Shown in pieces: positions 1 to 7,973 of a stretch of 38,785 bases of DNA. The position numbers were made by a program, and so were the translations under genes. The stretch is from contig WGLV01000030.1 of NCBI GenBank assembly GCA_016125385.1, forward strand, positions 1 to 38,785, written 5' to 3'. The notes beneath the pieces are model-generated. The model saw only the letters and a program-made list of their open reading frames with translations. It ran no database searches and was not told where the DNA came from. The DNA is from a bacterium. GTDB lineage: Bacteria > Hinthialibacterota > Hinthialibacteria > Hinthialibacterales > Hinthialibacteraceae. The first letter of the stretch is position 1. The number at the start of each line of letters is the position of its first letter.

Positions 1-974
1 ACTCCATCGGTTACGACTTCACGAACGCCTGGCGCGTCGAGCGCCACGACCGGAGCGCCGCCCGCCATCGCTTCACTGACCACCATGCCTTGCGTCTCGC
101 TCAGGGAAGCGAAGGCGAATACGTCCATCGCGGCGTAGGCGTCGATCAGATCCCGCCCCGATAGTTTTCCGGTGCAATGAAGACGTTCGGAAATAGAGCG
201 TTCGTGAAACGCGTTTTCAATCGCGCCGCGCGACGGTCCATCGCCCACTACGGCGAAATGGGCCGATTGAGTGGATTGAATGAAACCGGCGACGGACCGC
301 GCGAGGAACTCCAGATTCTTTTCCGGGGCGAGCCGTCCGACGTGACCGATCAGGATATGGTTTTTCTCCAGCCCCAGGCGGTGTCTGAAGCGAGCGCCGT
401 CTCCCTCGGCGAATTCATGGAGGTCAACGCCGGTGGGAATCACGGTGATGGGGGCGATAACCCCGCGTTCCGTCAGGATGGATTCGATGCTCTGGCTGGG
501 GGCGATCACCCGGTCGCACAGATTGGCGTAACTCGTTCCCAGTTCAATGGCGAAACGCCGCATGGCGGGCGAATCGCCGGGTACGTAATGCGTGTATTGT
601 TCGTAGAGCGTATGGTGGGTGAAGATTAACGGCTTCCGGCGGTGCGACGCCGAGCGCAAGGCCGTGTCACCCATCAGAAAGGGATGATGGGAGTGGATTA
701 CATCCGGGTTGAATGAATCCAGCGCGTTGGTCAGCATCATCGGAATGGGCAGCCGCACGGAAAAATCGCTGCCGTTGAAGCGCTGGATGGCGGGGGTGCG
801 GATGACGTCGATTTCATCCTGCGGCGCGCCATCGAACTCCGGCGCGGTGACCAGCACGCGATGGCCGCGTTCACGAAGCCGTTCGGTGAACTGATGGACC
901 GACTTCGCGACGCCGCCGACGTGGGGCAGGTAGGTGTTGGTCATCATGACGATGCGTAAAGGCCGGTTATTCAT
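1..974 (-). CDS. GT4-family glycosyltransferase (partial, C-terminus outside window)
   Basis: The reverse strand is open from an ATG at 974 to the window edge, giving about 324 residues without a stop. The protein begins MNNRPLRIVMMTNTYLPHVG, the usual start of the N-terminal GT-B Rossmann domain, followed by a VIHSHHPFLMG segment and THHTLYEQYTHY. The C-terminal donor-binding domain starts at GHVGRLAPEKNLEFLA and includes SETQGMVVSEAMAGG, which carries the E-x7-E motif of retaining GT4 enzymes. It most resembles PimB-like mannosyl- or glucosyltransferases that use a nucleotide sugar at the cytoplasmic face of the membrane; donor and acceptor cannot be read from sequence. Its start overlaps the end of the upstream glycosidase gene by 8 bases, so the two are almost certainly translationally coupled. 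About the last 50 to 80 residues lie outside the window. Confidence 0.9.
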   Translation of the reverse strand, partial: MNNRPLRIVMMTNTYLPHVGGVAKSVHQFTERLRERGHRVLVTAPEFDGAPQDEIDVIRTPAIQRFNGSDFSVRLPIPMMLTNALDSFNPDVIHSHHPFLMGDTALRSASHRRKPLIFTHHTLYEQYTHYVPGDSPAMRRFAIELGTSYANLCDRVIAPSQSIESILTERGVIAPITVIPTGVDLHEFAEGDGARFRHRLGLEKNHILIGHVGRLAPEKNLEFLARSVAGFIQSTQSAHFAVVGDGPSRGAIENAFHERSISERLHCTGKLSGRDLIDAYAAMDVFAFASLSETQGMVVSEAMAGGAPVVALDAPGVREVVTDG

Positions 975-3249
975 GGAGCACCGCCTCTTCACGCCGGGAC
1001 AGCTCAACCGAATTGCAGCCCGGATGCTCAACCGTCACCGGTTCGCAGCCGGGGAAGCGCACTTCAATTCGCGGCGCCTGGTTGCGCCATTCCGCCCGCC
1101 AGAACACGCGCACGGCTCCTCCCTCGATCTCGACGGTTACTTCAATTCTTCCATAAGGCGTGGGCGTCGGGCCGAAGCGCATCACGCCGTCCTGTTCACG
1201 CCACGATGGTAATATCCCCGAGGCGAGAATGAGGCCATCGCCGCTTTCACGAACGAACAGGTTGCGCATCATCATCACCCATTCCGCCGCCGCCCAGACA
1301 TGGTGTCCGTCTCCCATGCAGCCGCCGCCGGTGCGGGGGTGAATCGCTTCAGGCCACTGACCGGTGGGGCTTGCGAGTTTTGCGATGCCGTCAATCAGTT
1401 CGGCGTAGCGTTCGTCGCCCGAGGCAAGCAGAATCTGGGCGATCTGAAGGGTCAGGTAGGCGTTGATTCCCGAATGGATCATGTCTTGGAAGAAACCGCC
1501 TCGTACAAAACAGTGTTCGAGCAGAAAATCGAGCGTATTGGCGAGGCGCGAATCATCGGCGGGAAGAACATCAAGCGGATAGGCCGCGCAGATCGAGCCG
1601 ACCGCGCCCGAATCCATTCGCCGGTAGGGCGAGGCGGGCAGCGCGGGCCGGTTTTTCCAGTTCGCGGCGCTTTTCAAGCTGTATTCGATGGATTCCATCA
1701 GGCTTTCCGCTTCGCGTTCGAAGCGTCGCGCCGCGCCGGTATCCATCACTTGCCGCATCATCGCGCTGGCTCCACGCAAGCCGGCGACGCTCCAGAAATC
1801 GTCCCAGTAATAAAAATCGTTATTGCCGAGGTGTTCGGCGCTGAAACCCGCCGGTAATAACCCGGCGTGACGTTCGAGGCTGCGCGGGCTGGTACGCTTG
1901 TGGGCGATCCAGCTGGCGCCTTTGCGAATCGCACGTATCCACGCCGGGTTGGGTTGGGCGCCGGTGACTTCGCAAAAGCGGTTCATGATCCACAGCGCCT
2001 CCCCGTTGGAGTCCCACTCGCCTTCCTGCGATGAAAAATAGCCTTGCAGGGTCTGGCGGGCGGGAAAACGTTCGAGCGCGCGTTCAGCGCGGTTGACCAA
2101 GCCGGCGCCCAGCAGGGCGTTAATAATGTACGCCGCGTCGCGGAACCAGAAACGCCGGTAGGTATACGGGCCGGGGAATACGTCTTCAGGCGCGTGAAGG
2201 ATCAGTGAATGCAGCGCGTTGCGATACAGCGTTTGCATCCACTCATCGGGGCATTTAAGCCGAGCGGCGTTTTCGGCCGCTTCGCGCCAGTTTTCTCTTA
2301 AACCGTTGGCGGGAAAGATGGGAGCGCGATCCGCCTGTTGGTTGAGGTCGATGGTTGCGTCGATCTGAACGTCTTCATCTTTGTTTAAGGCGTACAACGC
2401 GGCGGCGGTGGCGAGGCCGACCCGGCAATGCGTTTCTTTCGGCTGATGTTCATCGAAAAGATGATGATAAACGTCGCCGTTTTCGTAGTTCGACGCGGCG
2501 ACTCGATGGGGCGTATGGCTCAGTTCAACCCGCTGGGTCTGGTTCACGGTCCACCCGCGTCCATCGTCAAGCGGCGCCGCATCGTGAATAAAACTGACGC
2601 CCTCGGGATTGTAGGGACGCAACGCGACGGCGAGCCATCCGCCGTGATCGGATCGGGCGCCGATTCGTATACGGCACGCGGCGCTGTCCGACGACGGTTC
2701 AACCCACACCGTCCGGTTCAATCGGGTTGATTGTTTATGATGGATCGTCTCGACGGCCATCCGCTCTCCATCGGCGATCATTCGCTGAGCGGCTTCTTTT
2801 TCATGGGGCGGAATCAGGTCGGCGCCTGAACCGGGAATGACCCACGCATCGATCGACCACCCGTCGAACAGCGGCGTGGTAAGCCCCGCCGGATCGATAA
2901 TGGGATACGCCCCGCAACCTGGAATCCCCACCGCCGTCCAGTTGCGATGAGTGAGGTTGACGTGAGTGATGGAGAAAGCCCTCGGGATGAATGATACGTC
3001 GCCGGGGTCGAATTGACGGCTGACCCAGTAAGGCCACACCCAATCGAGATTCTGTTGAATAACGCGAGTGTTCATTAATCCGCGCGCGTGAAAGAGCGCG
3101 CCCGCGCGCAACAGTTCCTTGGGGTGTTGCACTTCGGAAGGTTGTGAAAATTTTTCCAGAAACGACATCAGCGCGATGGGATCGATGAATCCATTCGCGC
3201 GGGCGATGCGTGAAACCAGCCATCGCCAGGGTAGCCAACTGAAACGCAT
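967..3249 (-). CDS. Glycosidase with (alpha/alpha)6-type barrel, family unassigned
   Basis: A 760-residue protein. The first 330 or so residues look like a beta-sandwich N-terminal domain. The rest is helix-rich with paired aromatic and acidic motifs expected of an (alpha/alpha)6 glycosidase barrel: RRFWFRDAAYI near residue 370, EGEWDSNGEALWIM near 415, NNDFYYWDDFW near 500, and a late GDGHHVWAAAEW. A small beta domain closes the protein. Architecture recalls GH15-, GH63- or amylo-1,6-glucosidase-like enzymes, but I cannot place it in a family. No clear signal peptide is seen, so it is probably cytoplasmic. I chose the ATG at 3249 because AAGGAG lies just upstream; the frame extends 21 codons further without a comparable site. 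It is co-transcribed with the GT4 gene, suggesting a joint role in making or trimming a glycan or storage polysaccharide. Confidence 0.75.
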   Translation of the reverse strand: MRFSWLPWRWLVSRIARANGFIDPIALMSFLEKFSQPSEVQHPKELLRAGALFHARGLMNTRVIQQNLDWVWPYWVSRQFDPGDVSFIPRAFSITHVNLTHRNWTAVGIPGCGAYPIIDPAGLTTPLFDGWSIDAWVIPGSGADLIPPHEKEAAQRMIADGERMAVETIHHKQSTRLNRTVWVEPSSDSAACRIRIGARSDHGGWLAVALRPYNPEGVSFIHDAAPLDDGRGWTVNQTQRVELSHTPHRVAASNYENGDVYHHLFDEHQPKETHCRVGLATAAALYALNKDEDVQIDATIDLNQQADRAPIFPANGLRENWREAAENAARLKCPDEWMQTLYRNALHSLILHAPEDVFPGPYTYRRFWFRDAAYIINALLGAGLVNRAERALERFPARQTLQGYFSSQEGEWDSNGEALWIMNRFCEVTGAQPNPAWIRAIRKGASWIAHKRTSPRSLERHAGLLPAGFSAEHLGNNDFYYWDDFWSVAGLRGASAMMRQVMDTGAARRFEREAESLMESIEYSLKSAANWKNRPALPASPYRRMDSGAVGSICAAYPLDVLPADDSRLANTLDFLLEHCFVRGGFFQDMIHSGINAYLTLQIAQILLASGDERYAELIDGIAKLASPTGQWPEAIHPRTGGGCMGDGHHVWAAAEWVMMMRNLFVRESGDGLILASGILPSWREQDGVMRFGPTPTPYGRIEVTVEIEGGAVRVFWRAEWRNQAPRIEVRFPGCEPVTVEHPGCNSVELSRREEAVLHE

Positions 3250-3364
3250 ACAATCTCCTTTCTTGACAGTGAGATGGGGATCGACGCTTGTTAAACGATA
3301 TGCCGCTGACATGATGTATGGCGCAAGCAGGTGTACAATCAGACGGATTAGCGGGATTATGCGG

Positions 3365-3440
3365 GGTTAACTCAAACGAACTGTTTAACCAGCGAAAATT
3401 GGATTGCGGTTTTCAAATCAGTGATTTAATTATAACACAA
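3365..3440. promoter_or_regulatory. Divergent promoter region with short inverted repeat
   Basis: The 243-base gap between the two outward-facing glycosidase genes is AT-rich. It holds a 6-base inverted repeat, GGTTAA at 3365-3370 and TTAACC at 3385-3390. A possible -10 box for the GH30 gene, TATAAC, lies at 3431-3436, but no good -35 sits at the right distance. The repeat could be an operator for joint control; support is weak. Confidence 0.3.
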
Positions 3441-3492
3441 AAGCGCAATTTGGTGAAATTCAGAACAATCGGCGCAACACCTGGAGAGAGAT

Positions 3493-4872
3493 ATGTTCGT
3501 TCGAACCTGGATGATCGTATTCATCGCCGCAAGCGTTTTCTCCCTGCCCGTGCTGGCCGAAGTGGACGCATGGATCAGCAGCGAAGACGGGCGTTATCAA
3601 TTGACGCCCATTGAAGCGCCGGCCGAACAGGCTCAGCCATCCGCTCATCGCCGCGGTGAAGTGATTGAGATCAACCCCGCCGAAACGTTTCAGGCTATGC
3701 TGGGCGCCGGCGCGTCTTTTGAGCGCTCGTCCTGTTATAATCTCAACCGCCTGCCGGAAGATCAACGCAACAAAGTCATTCAGCGATTGGTTGATCCGGT
3801 CTTCGGGATCGGCATGAATCTGATGCGCATCTGCATCGGAACATCCGACTTCACCGACGGATCGTTTTATACGTATGACGATCTCCCGGATGATGACAAA
3901 GACTTCGGGTTGTCGAATTTTTCCATCGAACCCGATCGCGGCGTCATACTGCCTGTATTGCGGCAGGCCCTGGCGAGCAACCCCGATTTGCGATTCATCG
4001 CCGCCCCCTGGTCTCCACCGGCATGGATGAAAACCAATGGTTCATTGCGCGGAGGAAGGTTGCGCCGCGATTGTTATGAAGTTTTCGCCGACTATCTCGC
4101 GCGTTTCATCAAGGCGTATGAGGCGGAGGGAATCCCGATTTACGCGCTTTCTCCCCAAAATGAGCCTGACTATCCCAATCCCGATTACCCCACGTGCTAC
4201 TGGAGCGCGGAAGATCAGCGTGATTTCATCCGCGATTATCTGGGGCCGGTGTTTGATCGCGAATCGATTCAGACGCAGATCTGGTGTTGGGATCATAACT
4301 GGAACCGGCTCGATTTTCCTCGCCTGATCCTTCGCGATCCCATCGCGGCTCGATTCACCGCCGGAGTCGCTTTTCATTTGTATGAAGGCGAGGTAACGGC
4401 TCAGTCGCGGCTTCATGATGAGTTTCCTGATACACCCATCTATTTTACGGAAGGCTCGACTTATAAAACGGCTGGCGCGATCGAGATCATCGATATCTTT
4501 CGTAACTGGGCCTGCTCGTATAACGCGTGGGTCATTATGCTCGATGAACATCAGCAGCCGAATCGCGGACCGCACGACGCCGACCCGACCGCGATTGAAC
4601 TGCTTGACGATGGCGGCGTACGATACAACTTCGATTACTTTATGTACGGCCACTTTTCTAAATTCATCGCGCGCGGCGCGTTACGCGTCGCGAGTGGCGC
4701 CGGAGGGCGAAACGCCCCGAACGTTGCGTTTCTCAATCCCGATGGAACCATTGTGTTGATTGTCGTGAACGCCCGGAATCAGGAATATTCCTATTCGGTC
4801 AAATGCGGCGTCGTGGCGTTTGAGGATACTTTGCCCGCGAGGTCGATGATCACCTACCGCTGGCGATTGTAA
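3493..4872 (+). CDS. Secreted GH30-family glycoside hydrolase
   Basis: A 459-residue protein with a Sec signal peptide (residues 1-22, cleavage near LAEV). Residues 64-115 (ETFQAMLGAGASFERSS, then GIGMNLMRICIG) match the start of the GH30 clan-A TIM barrel of glucosylceramidase-type enzymes. APWSPPAWMKTNGSL at 171-185 is another GH30 hallmark. The predicted acid/base is E224 in SPQNEPDYP and the nucleophile is E320 in IYFTEGS, spaced as expected. The C-terminal 100 residues form the beta domain that packs against the barrel. GH30 enzymes retain anomeric configuration and cut beta-linked glucose, xylose, fucose or beta-1,6-glucan; which one applies here cannot be told. GGAG sits 6 bases before the ATG. 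The gene stands alone, divergent from the other glycosidase, and probably supplies extracytoplasmic sugars. Confidence 0.9.
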   Translation: MFVRTWMIVFIAASVFSLPVLAEVDAWISSEDGRYQLTPIEAPAEQAQPSAHRRGEVIEINPAETFQAMLGAGASFERSSCYNLNRLPEDQRNKVIQRLVDPVFGIGMNLMRICIGTSDFTDGSFYTYDDLPDDDKDFGLSNFSIEPDRGVILPVLRQALASNPDLRFIAAPWSPPAWMKTNGSLRGGRLRRDCYEVFADYLARFIKAYEAEGIPIYALSPQNEPDYPNPDYPTCYWSAEDQRDFIRDYLGPVFDRESIQTQIWCWDHNWNRLDFPRLILRDPIAARFTAGVAFHLYEGEVTAQSRLHDEFPDTPIYFTEGSTYKTAGAIEIIDIFRNWACSYNAWVIMLDEHQQPNRGPHDADPTAIELLDDGGVRYNFDYFMYGHFSKFIARGALRVASGAGGRNAPNVAFLNPDGTIVLIVVNARNQEYSYSVKCGVVAFEDTLPARSMITYRWRL

Positions 4873-5054
4873 CCGCCCGAGAAAAAGAGAAACCTGCATC
4901 CGGTTAATCCCGCTGGAAGCGTTTATCCGCTACAATCGGGTTGTAATAATTTCCACTCATCACAGACTAATTCACCAGAAAAAAAATCGTTCCCGGCATG
5001 GTCTGGCGTGAAAGCGATCGCGCGCGGCCGGGATGAATTGACAAAGGATATCTC

Positions 5055-7094
5055 ATGAACGCACCGTCACTGATTCCATCCCGCCTGAGCTGGCTGATTC
5101 TGGGGCTGGTCAGCGCCATCGCTCTCTACGTGGGGCTGTCGCTGTCAGGACGCTGGTACTCCGCGATGGATTTTGGAGCTGAAGCCGTGGCTGGAGATTA
5201 CGATCTGAGAGGCAAGATGGACGCGCCTTCGCTGGAAGGCGGGTTGCAGTGGTTTAACGTCGACGAACCGGTGACGATCGAATCGCTGAAGGGCAAGGTC
5301 GTCCTGATCGATTTCTGGACGTATTGCTGCATCAACTGCATGCACATCATTCCCGATCTGAAGAAACTGGAAAAAAAATACGCGAACGAACTGGTCGTCA
5401 TCGGGGTTCATTCCGCCAAGTTTGAAAACGAGCAGCAATCTGAAAATATCCGTCAGGCGATCCTGCGTTACGGGATCGAACATCCGGTGGTGAACGACGC
5501 CGATTTCGCCCTCTGGTCGCGGTACGGCGCGCAGGGCTGGCCCAATCTGGTGGTGATCGACCCCGAGGGCAAGATCGTGGGGCGCATGGCGGGCGAGGGG
5601 CATTATGAAGCGCTGGACGATATTATCGGCCAGTTGATCGAAAAGCACAAAGACGCCATCGTGCGCACGCCCTATCCACTTTCGCTTGAAAAAGACAAAA
5701 AACCGCCGACGGTGCTGGAATTTCCCGGCAAGATCATGGCGGATGAAGAATCGGGCCGCCTGTTTATCTCCGATTCAAACCACAACCGCATCCTGATTAC
5801 CGATATGGACGGCAAGGTGCTCGACATCGCGGGCGCGGGCGAACTCGGGCGGAAGGACGGAGCCTTTAACGAAGCGCGTTTCAATCATCCCCAGGGAATG
5901 ACGCTGGACGGCTCGATGCTCTATGTGGCCGATACTGAAAATCACCTGATCCGGCGGCTCGACCTCGGTCGGCGCACGGTCGAGACCGTCGCGGGGACCG
6001 GGCAGCAGGTTTATAACCGCTCCGGCGGCCCGGCGTTGACCACCGGCCTCAATTCGCCGTGGGATCTTACGCAGCTTGAAGCCGGCGGCCCGGTCTACAT
6101 CGCGATGGCGGGGCCGCACCAGCTCTGGGTGTACGATCCCGCGAAGCAGATGGTGTTTCCATACGCCGGATCGGGGCGTGAAAACATTCAGGACGGCCCG
6201 CTGATGGAGGCTCAGCTCGCTCAGCCCAGCGGCCTTACGCACGACCGAGTCAATCTGTATTTCGCCGACAGCGAAGTGAGCGCGCTGCGGATGGTGAATC
6301 GTGAAAACAACGCGCCGCGCGTCGAAACATTGATCGGCAAAGGCCTTTTCGACTTCGGCGACCGTGACGGCGATTTCGGCGTTGCGCGGCTTCAACACGT
6401 TCTGGGCGTCGCCTGGCATGACGGCGTGGTTTACGTCGCCGATACGTACAATCATAAGATCAAAGCGGCCAACCTCAGCGCTCGGACCATTGAAACCATC
6501 GCCGGTACGGGCAAGCCCGGCGTAGGGACTGAAGACGCGCCGCAGTTTTATGAGCCGGGCGGGCTGAGTTACGCCAACGGCAAGTTGTACGTCGCCGATA
6601 CCAACAATCACGCGATACGCGTCGTCGATCTCAAGACGCGCCGCGTTGAGACGCTATCGATCGATTTGTCGGATTGGAAATCGAAAAATTCGCCGCGCGA
6701 GTTCGAGGTTTTCGGCGATCCGCCCCAGGTTTCGTTCGACATGCCGGTTGGGATGGACGGACGGGTGAAAGTCGAATTCGCGTTCCCCGAGGGATATCAC
6801 TTCAATCCACTCGCCCGGCCGATGGCGCAGCTGCTGGCTGAAGACGGCGCCGGCGGAAAATGGGTCAGCGAGACATTCGCCCTGGAGCCGGAAGGCGACG
6901 TGCTGAGCGTCCCGATTCGAACCGGCGATCTGACCAAAGCCTCTCACGTGAAGATCGCGTTGACGTTTTACTATTGCCGTTCCGACAATCAGGGACAGTG
7001 CCGCATCGGCTCGCTGTTGGTCGAGGGGCCGCTTACGGACGTGAAAAGCGATACCGTCAGCGTGAAACACTCAGTTGACGGCGGCAAGGCGTAA
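5055..7094 (+). CDS. Membrane-anchored thioredoxin-like / NHL-repeat protein (NHLRC2-like)
   Basis: A 679-residue protein. An uncleaved N-terminal helix (residues 12-31) anchors it, with the rest most likely outside the cytoplasm. Residues 65-195 are a thioredoxin-like domain of the TlpA/AhpC type; the redox site reads TYCCINCMHIIP with CCINC at 91-95, and the cis-proline region is QGWPNLVVID. From about 215 to 550 there are NHL propeller repeats with recurring DSNHNRI, ADTENHLIRRL, ADTYNHKIKAA and ADTNNHAIRVV units. A C-terminal beta domain (about 570-670) contains a cysteine pair in YYCRSDNQGQC. This thioredoxin, NHL and C-terminal domain order, with CCINC, is that of animal NHLRC2 and its bacterial relatives, whose substrate is unknown. 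AAGGA precedes the ATG at normal spacing. Confidence 0.88.
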   Translation: MNAPSLIPSRLSWLILGLVSAIALYVGLSLSGRWYSAMDFGAEAVAGDYDLRGKMDAPSLEGGLQWFNVDEPVTIESLKGKVVLIDFWTYCCINCMHIIPDLKKLEKKYANELVVIGVHSAKFENEQQSENIRQAILRYGIEHPVVNDADFALWSRYGAQGWPNLVVIDPEGKIVGRMAGEGHYEALDDIIGQLIEKHKDAIVRTPYPLSLEKDKKPPTVLEFPGKIMADEESGRLFISDSNHNRILITDMDGKVLDIAGAGELGRKDGAFNEARFNHPQGMTLDGSMLYVADTENHLIRRLDLGRRTVETVAGTGQQVYNRSGGPALTTGLNSPWDLTQLEAGGPVYIAMAGPHQLWVYDPAKQMVFPYAGSGRENIQDGPLMEAQLAQPSGLTHDRVNLYFADSEVSALRMVNRENNAPRVETLIGKGLFDFGDRDGDFGVARLQHVLGVAWHDGVVYVADTYNHKIKAANLSARTIETIAGTGKPGVGTEDAPQFYEPGGLSYANGKLYVADTNNHAIRVVDLKTRRVETLSIDLSDWKSKNSPREFEVFGDPPQVSFDMPVGMDGRVKVEFAFPEGYHFNPLARPMAQLLAEDGAGGKWVSETFALEPEGDVLSVPIRTGDLTKASHVKIALTFYYCRSDNQGQCRIGSLLVEGPLTDVKSDTVSVKHSVDGGKA

Positions 7095-7136
7095 TCGCGA
7101 ACGCCGTATCATTCTGAACCAGCCATTCTGGCGCAC

Positions 7137-7166
7137 GCGCCGGGCTGAAACCGATTCGCCCGGCGC
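7137..7166 (+). terminator. GC-rich stem-loop after the NHLRC2-like gene
   Basis: Perfect 9-base arms GCGCCGGGC and GCCCGGCGC enclose a 12-base loop, 43 bases past the stop codon. No T run follows, so it is either a weak terminator or an mRNA-end stabilising hairpin. Confidence 0.4.
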
Positions 7167-7250
7167 TAATTCGGTGAAATATCTGATCTTATTTTCTCGT
7201 ATTGTCTGGCATGATGATTGCGCATTATGGAAGCGATCGGAGGTGACATC

Positions 7251-7946
7251 ATGCCTGCTATCTTGTTGTTATTCACGTTGATGTTCGCGATGCTGCTCGG
7301 CGGGCCGTTGCTGCTTGGCTGGATGGCGCTGATGTTTTTTCTGCTGTTGCCGCTGGTTTTGCTGTTTCATTCAGCCCAGATGCTGGTCGTGGCTCCCGTC
7401 TCAATGTGGCAGACTTTCACCAACCCGCGTGTTCGCGTGAACCACGCGCTTGAACACGCCACCGCCAATGTGCTCGAAGAAAAATACGGCATCAAATGGG
7501 TGGCGGGCATGGCGTTTAACGATGGTTTTATGCTGTTCGGGCGCCTGCCGGGGCCTTCCGTTCTGATGGAAGCCGCTCAGGAAGCATTGAGCCGGCTGCG
7601 AAAGGGGGAGACGCGCCTGGCGCTTCACCCCCGTTGTGGAACGTCGCTGCTGATCGGTCAGTTTTTATTCGCGGTTGCGTATATCGTCTTCTTTCTGTTC
7701 ATGCGGCATTTCACGCTGTTTGACCTGATCGCGGGGCTTATGATCGTCATGCTGCTGTCAAAACCGCTGGGGCTGCTCGCGCAGAAATACATTACCACCA
7801 GCACGAAGGTTGACGCCCTGTACCTGCACGGCGTTCGTCTCGACCCACGCGGCCGATTTCTTTTTCAGACGGGAGATCAGCCCGCGCCGTCGTATGGCGT
7901 GGCCGGATCGCGGCGTTTCTCGATGCCGTGGTTGATTCACGGCTGA
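7251..7946 (+). CDS. DUF6391-like integral membrane protein with HxxEH motif
   Basis: A 231-residue protein. The start at 7251 is fixed by GGAGGTGA ending five bases upstream, close to a full anti-SD match; the frame extends 11 codons further to a TTG without such a site. Residues 1-50 are one long hydrophobic stretch (likely two helices), and 132-180 hold two more. Between them is a soluble segment with NHALEHATANVLEE (HxxEH at 65-69), a glycine-rich GRLPGPS, and HPRCGTSLL at 126-134. I recognise this arrangement as the DUF6391 type, which has no assigned function. HxxEH is the inverted zinc-binding motif of M16 peptidases, but the fold here is clearly different, so protease activity is only a thought. 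It follows the NHLRC2-like gene on the same strand after a 156-base gap and may have its own promoter. Confidence 0.75.
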   Translation: MPAILLLFTLMFAMLLGGPLLLGWMALMFFLLLPLVLLFHSAQMLVVAPVSMWQTFTNPRVRVNHALEHATANVLEEKYGIKWVAGMAFNDGFMLFGRLPGPSVLMEAAQEALSRLRKGETRLALHPRCGTSLLIGQFLFAVAYIVFFLFMRHFTLFDLIAGLMIVMLLSKPLGLLAQKYITTSTKVDALYLHGVRLDPRGRFLFQTGDQPAPSYGVAGSRRFSMPWLIHG

Positions 7947-7973
7947 CGACTCGCGGGGCGGCGCCGAAGGGAG

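Noticed and set aside
5775-6611. 278-residue minus-strand frame inside the NHLRC2-like gene
   Set aside because: Antisense to clear NHL repeats and lacking any domain or ribosome site.
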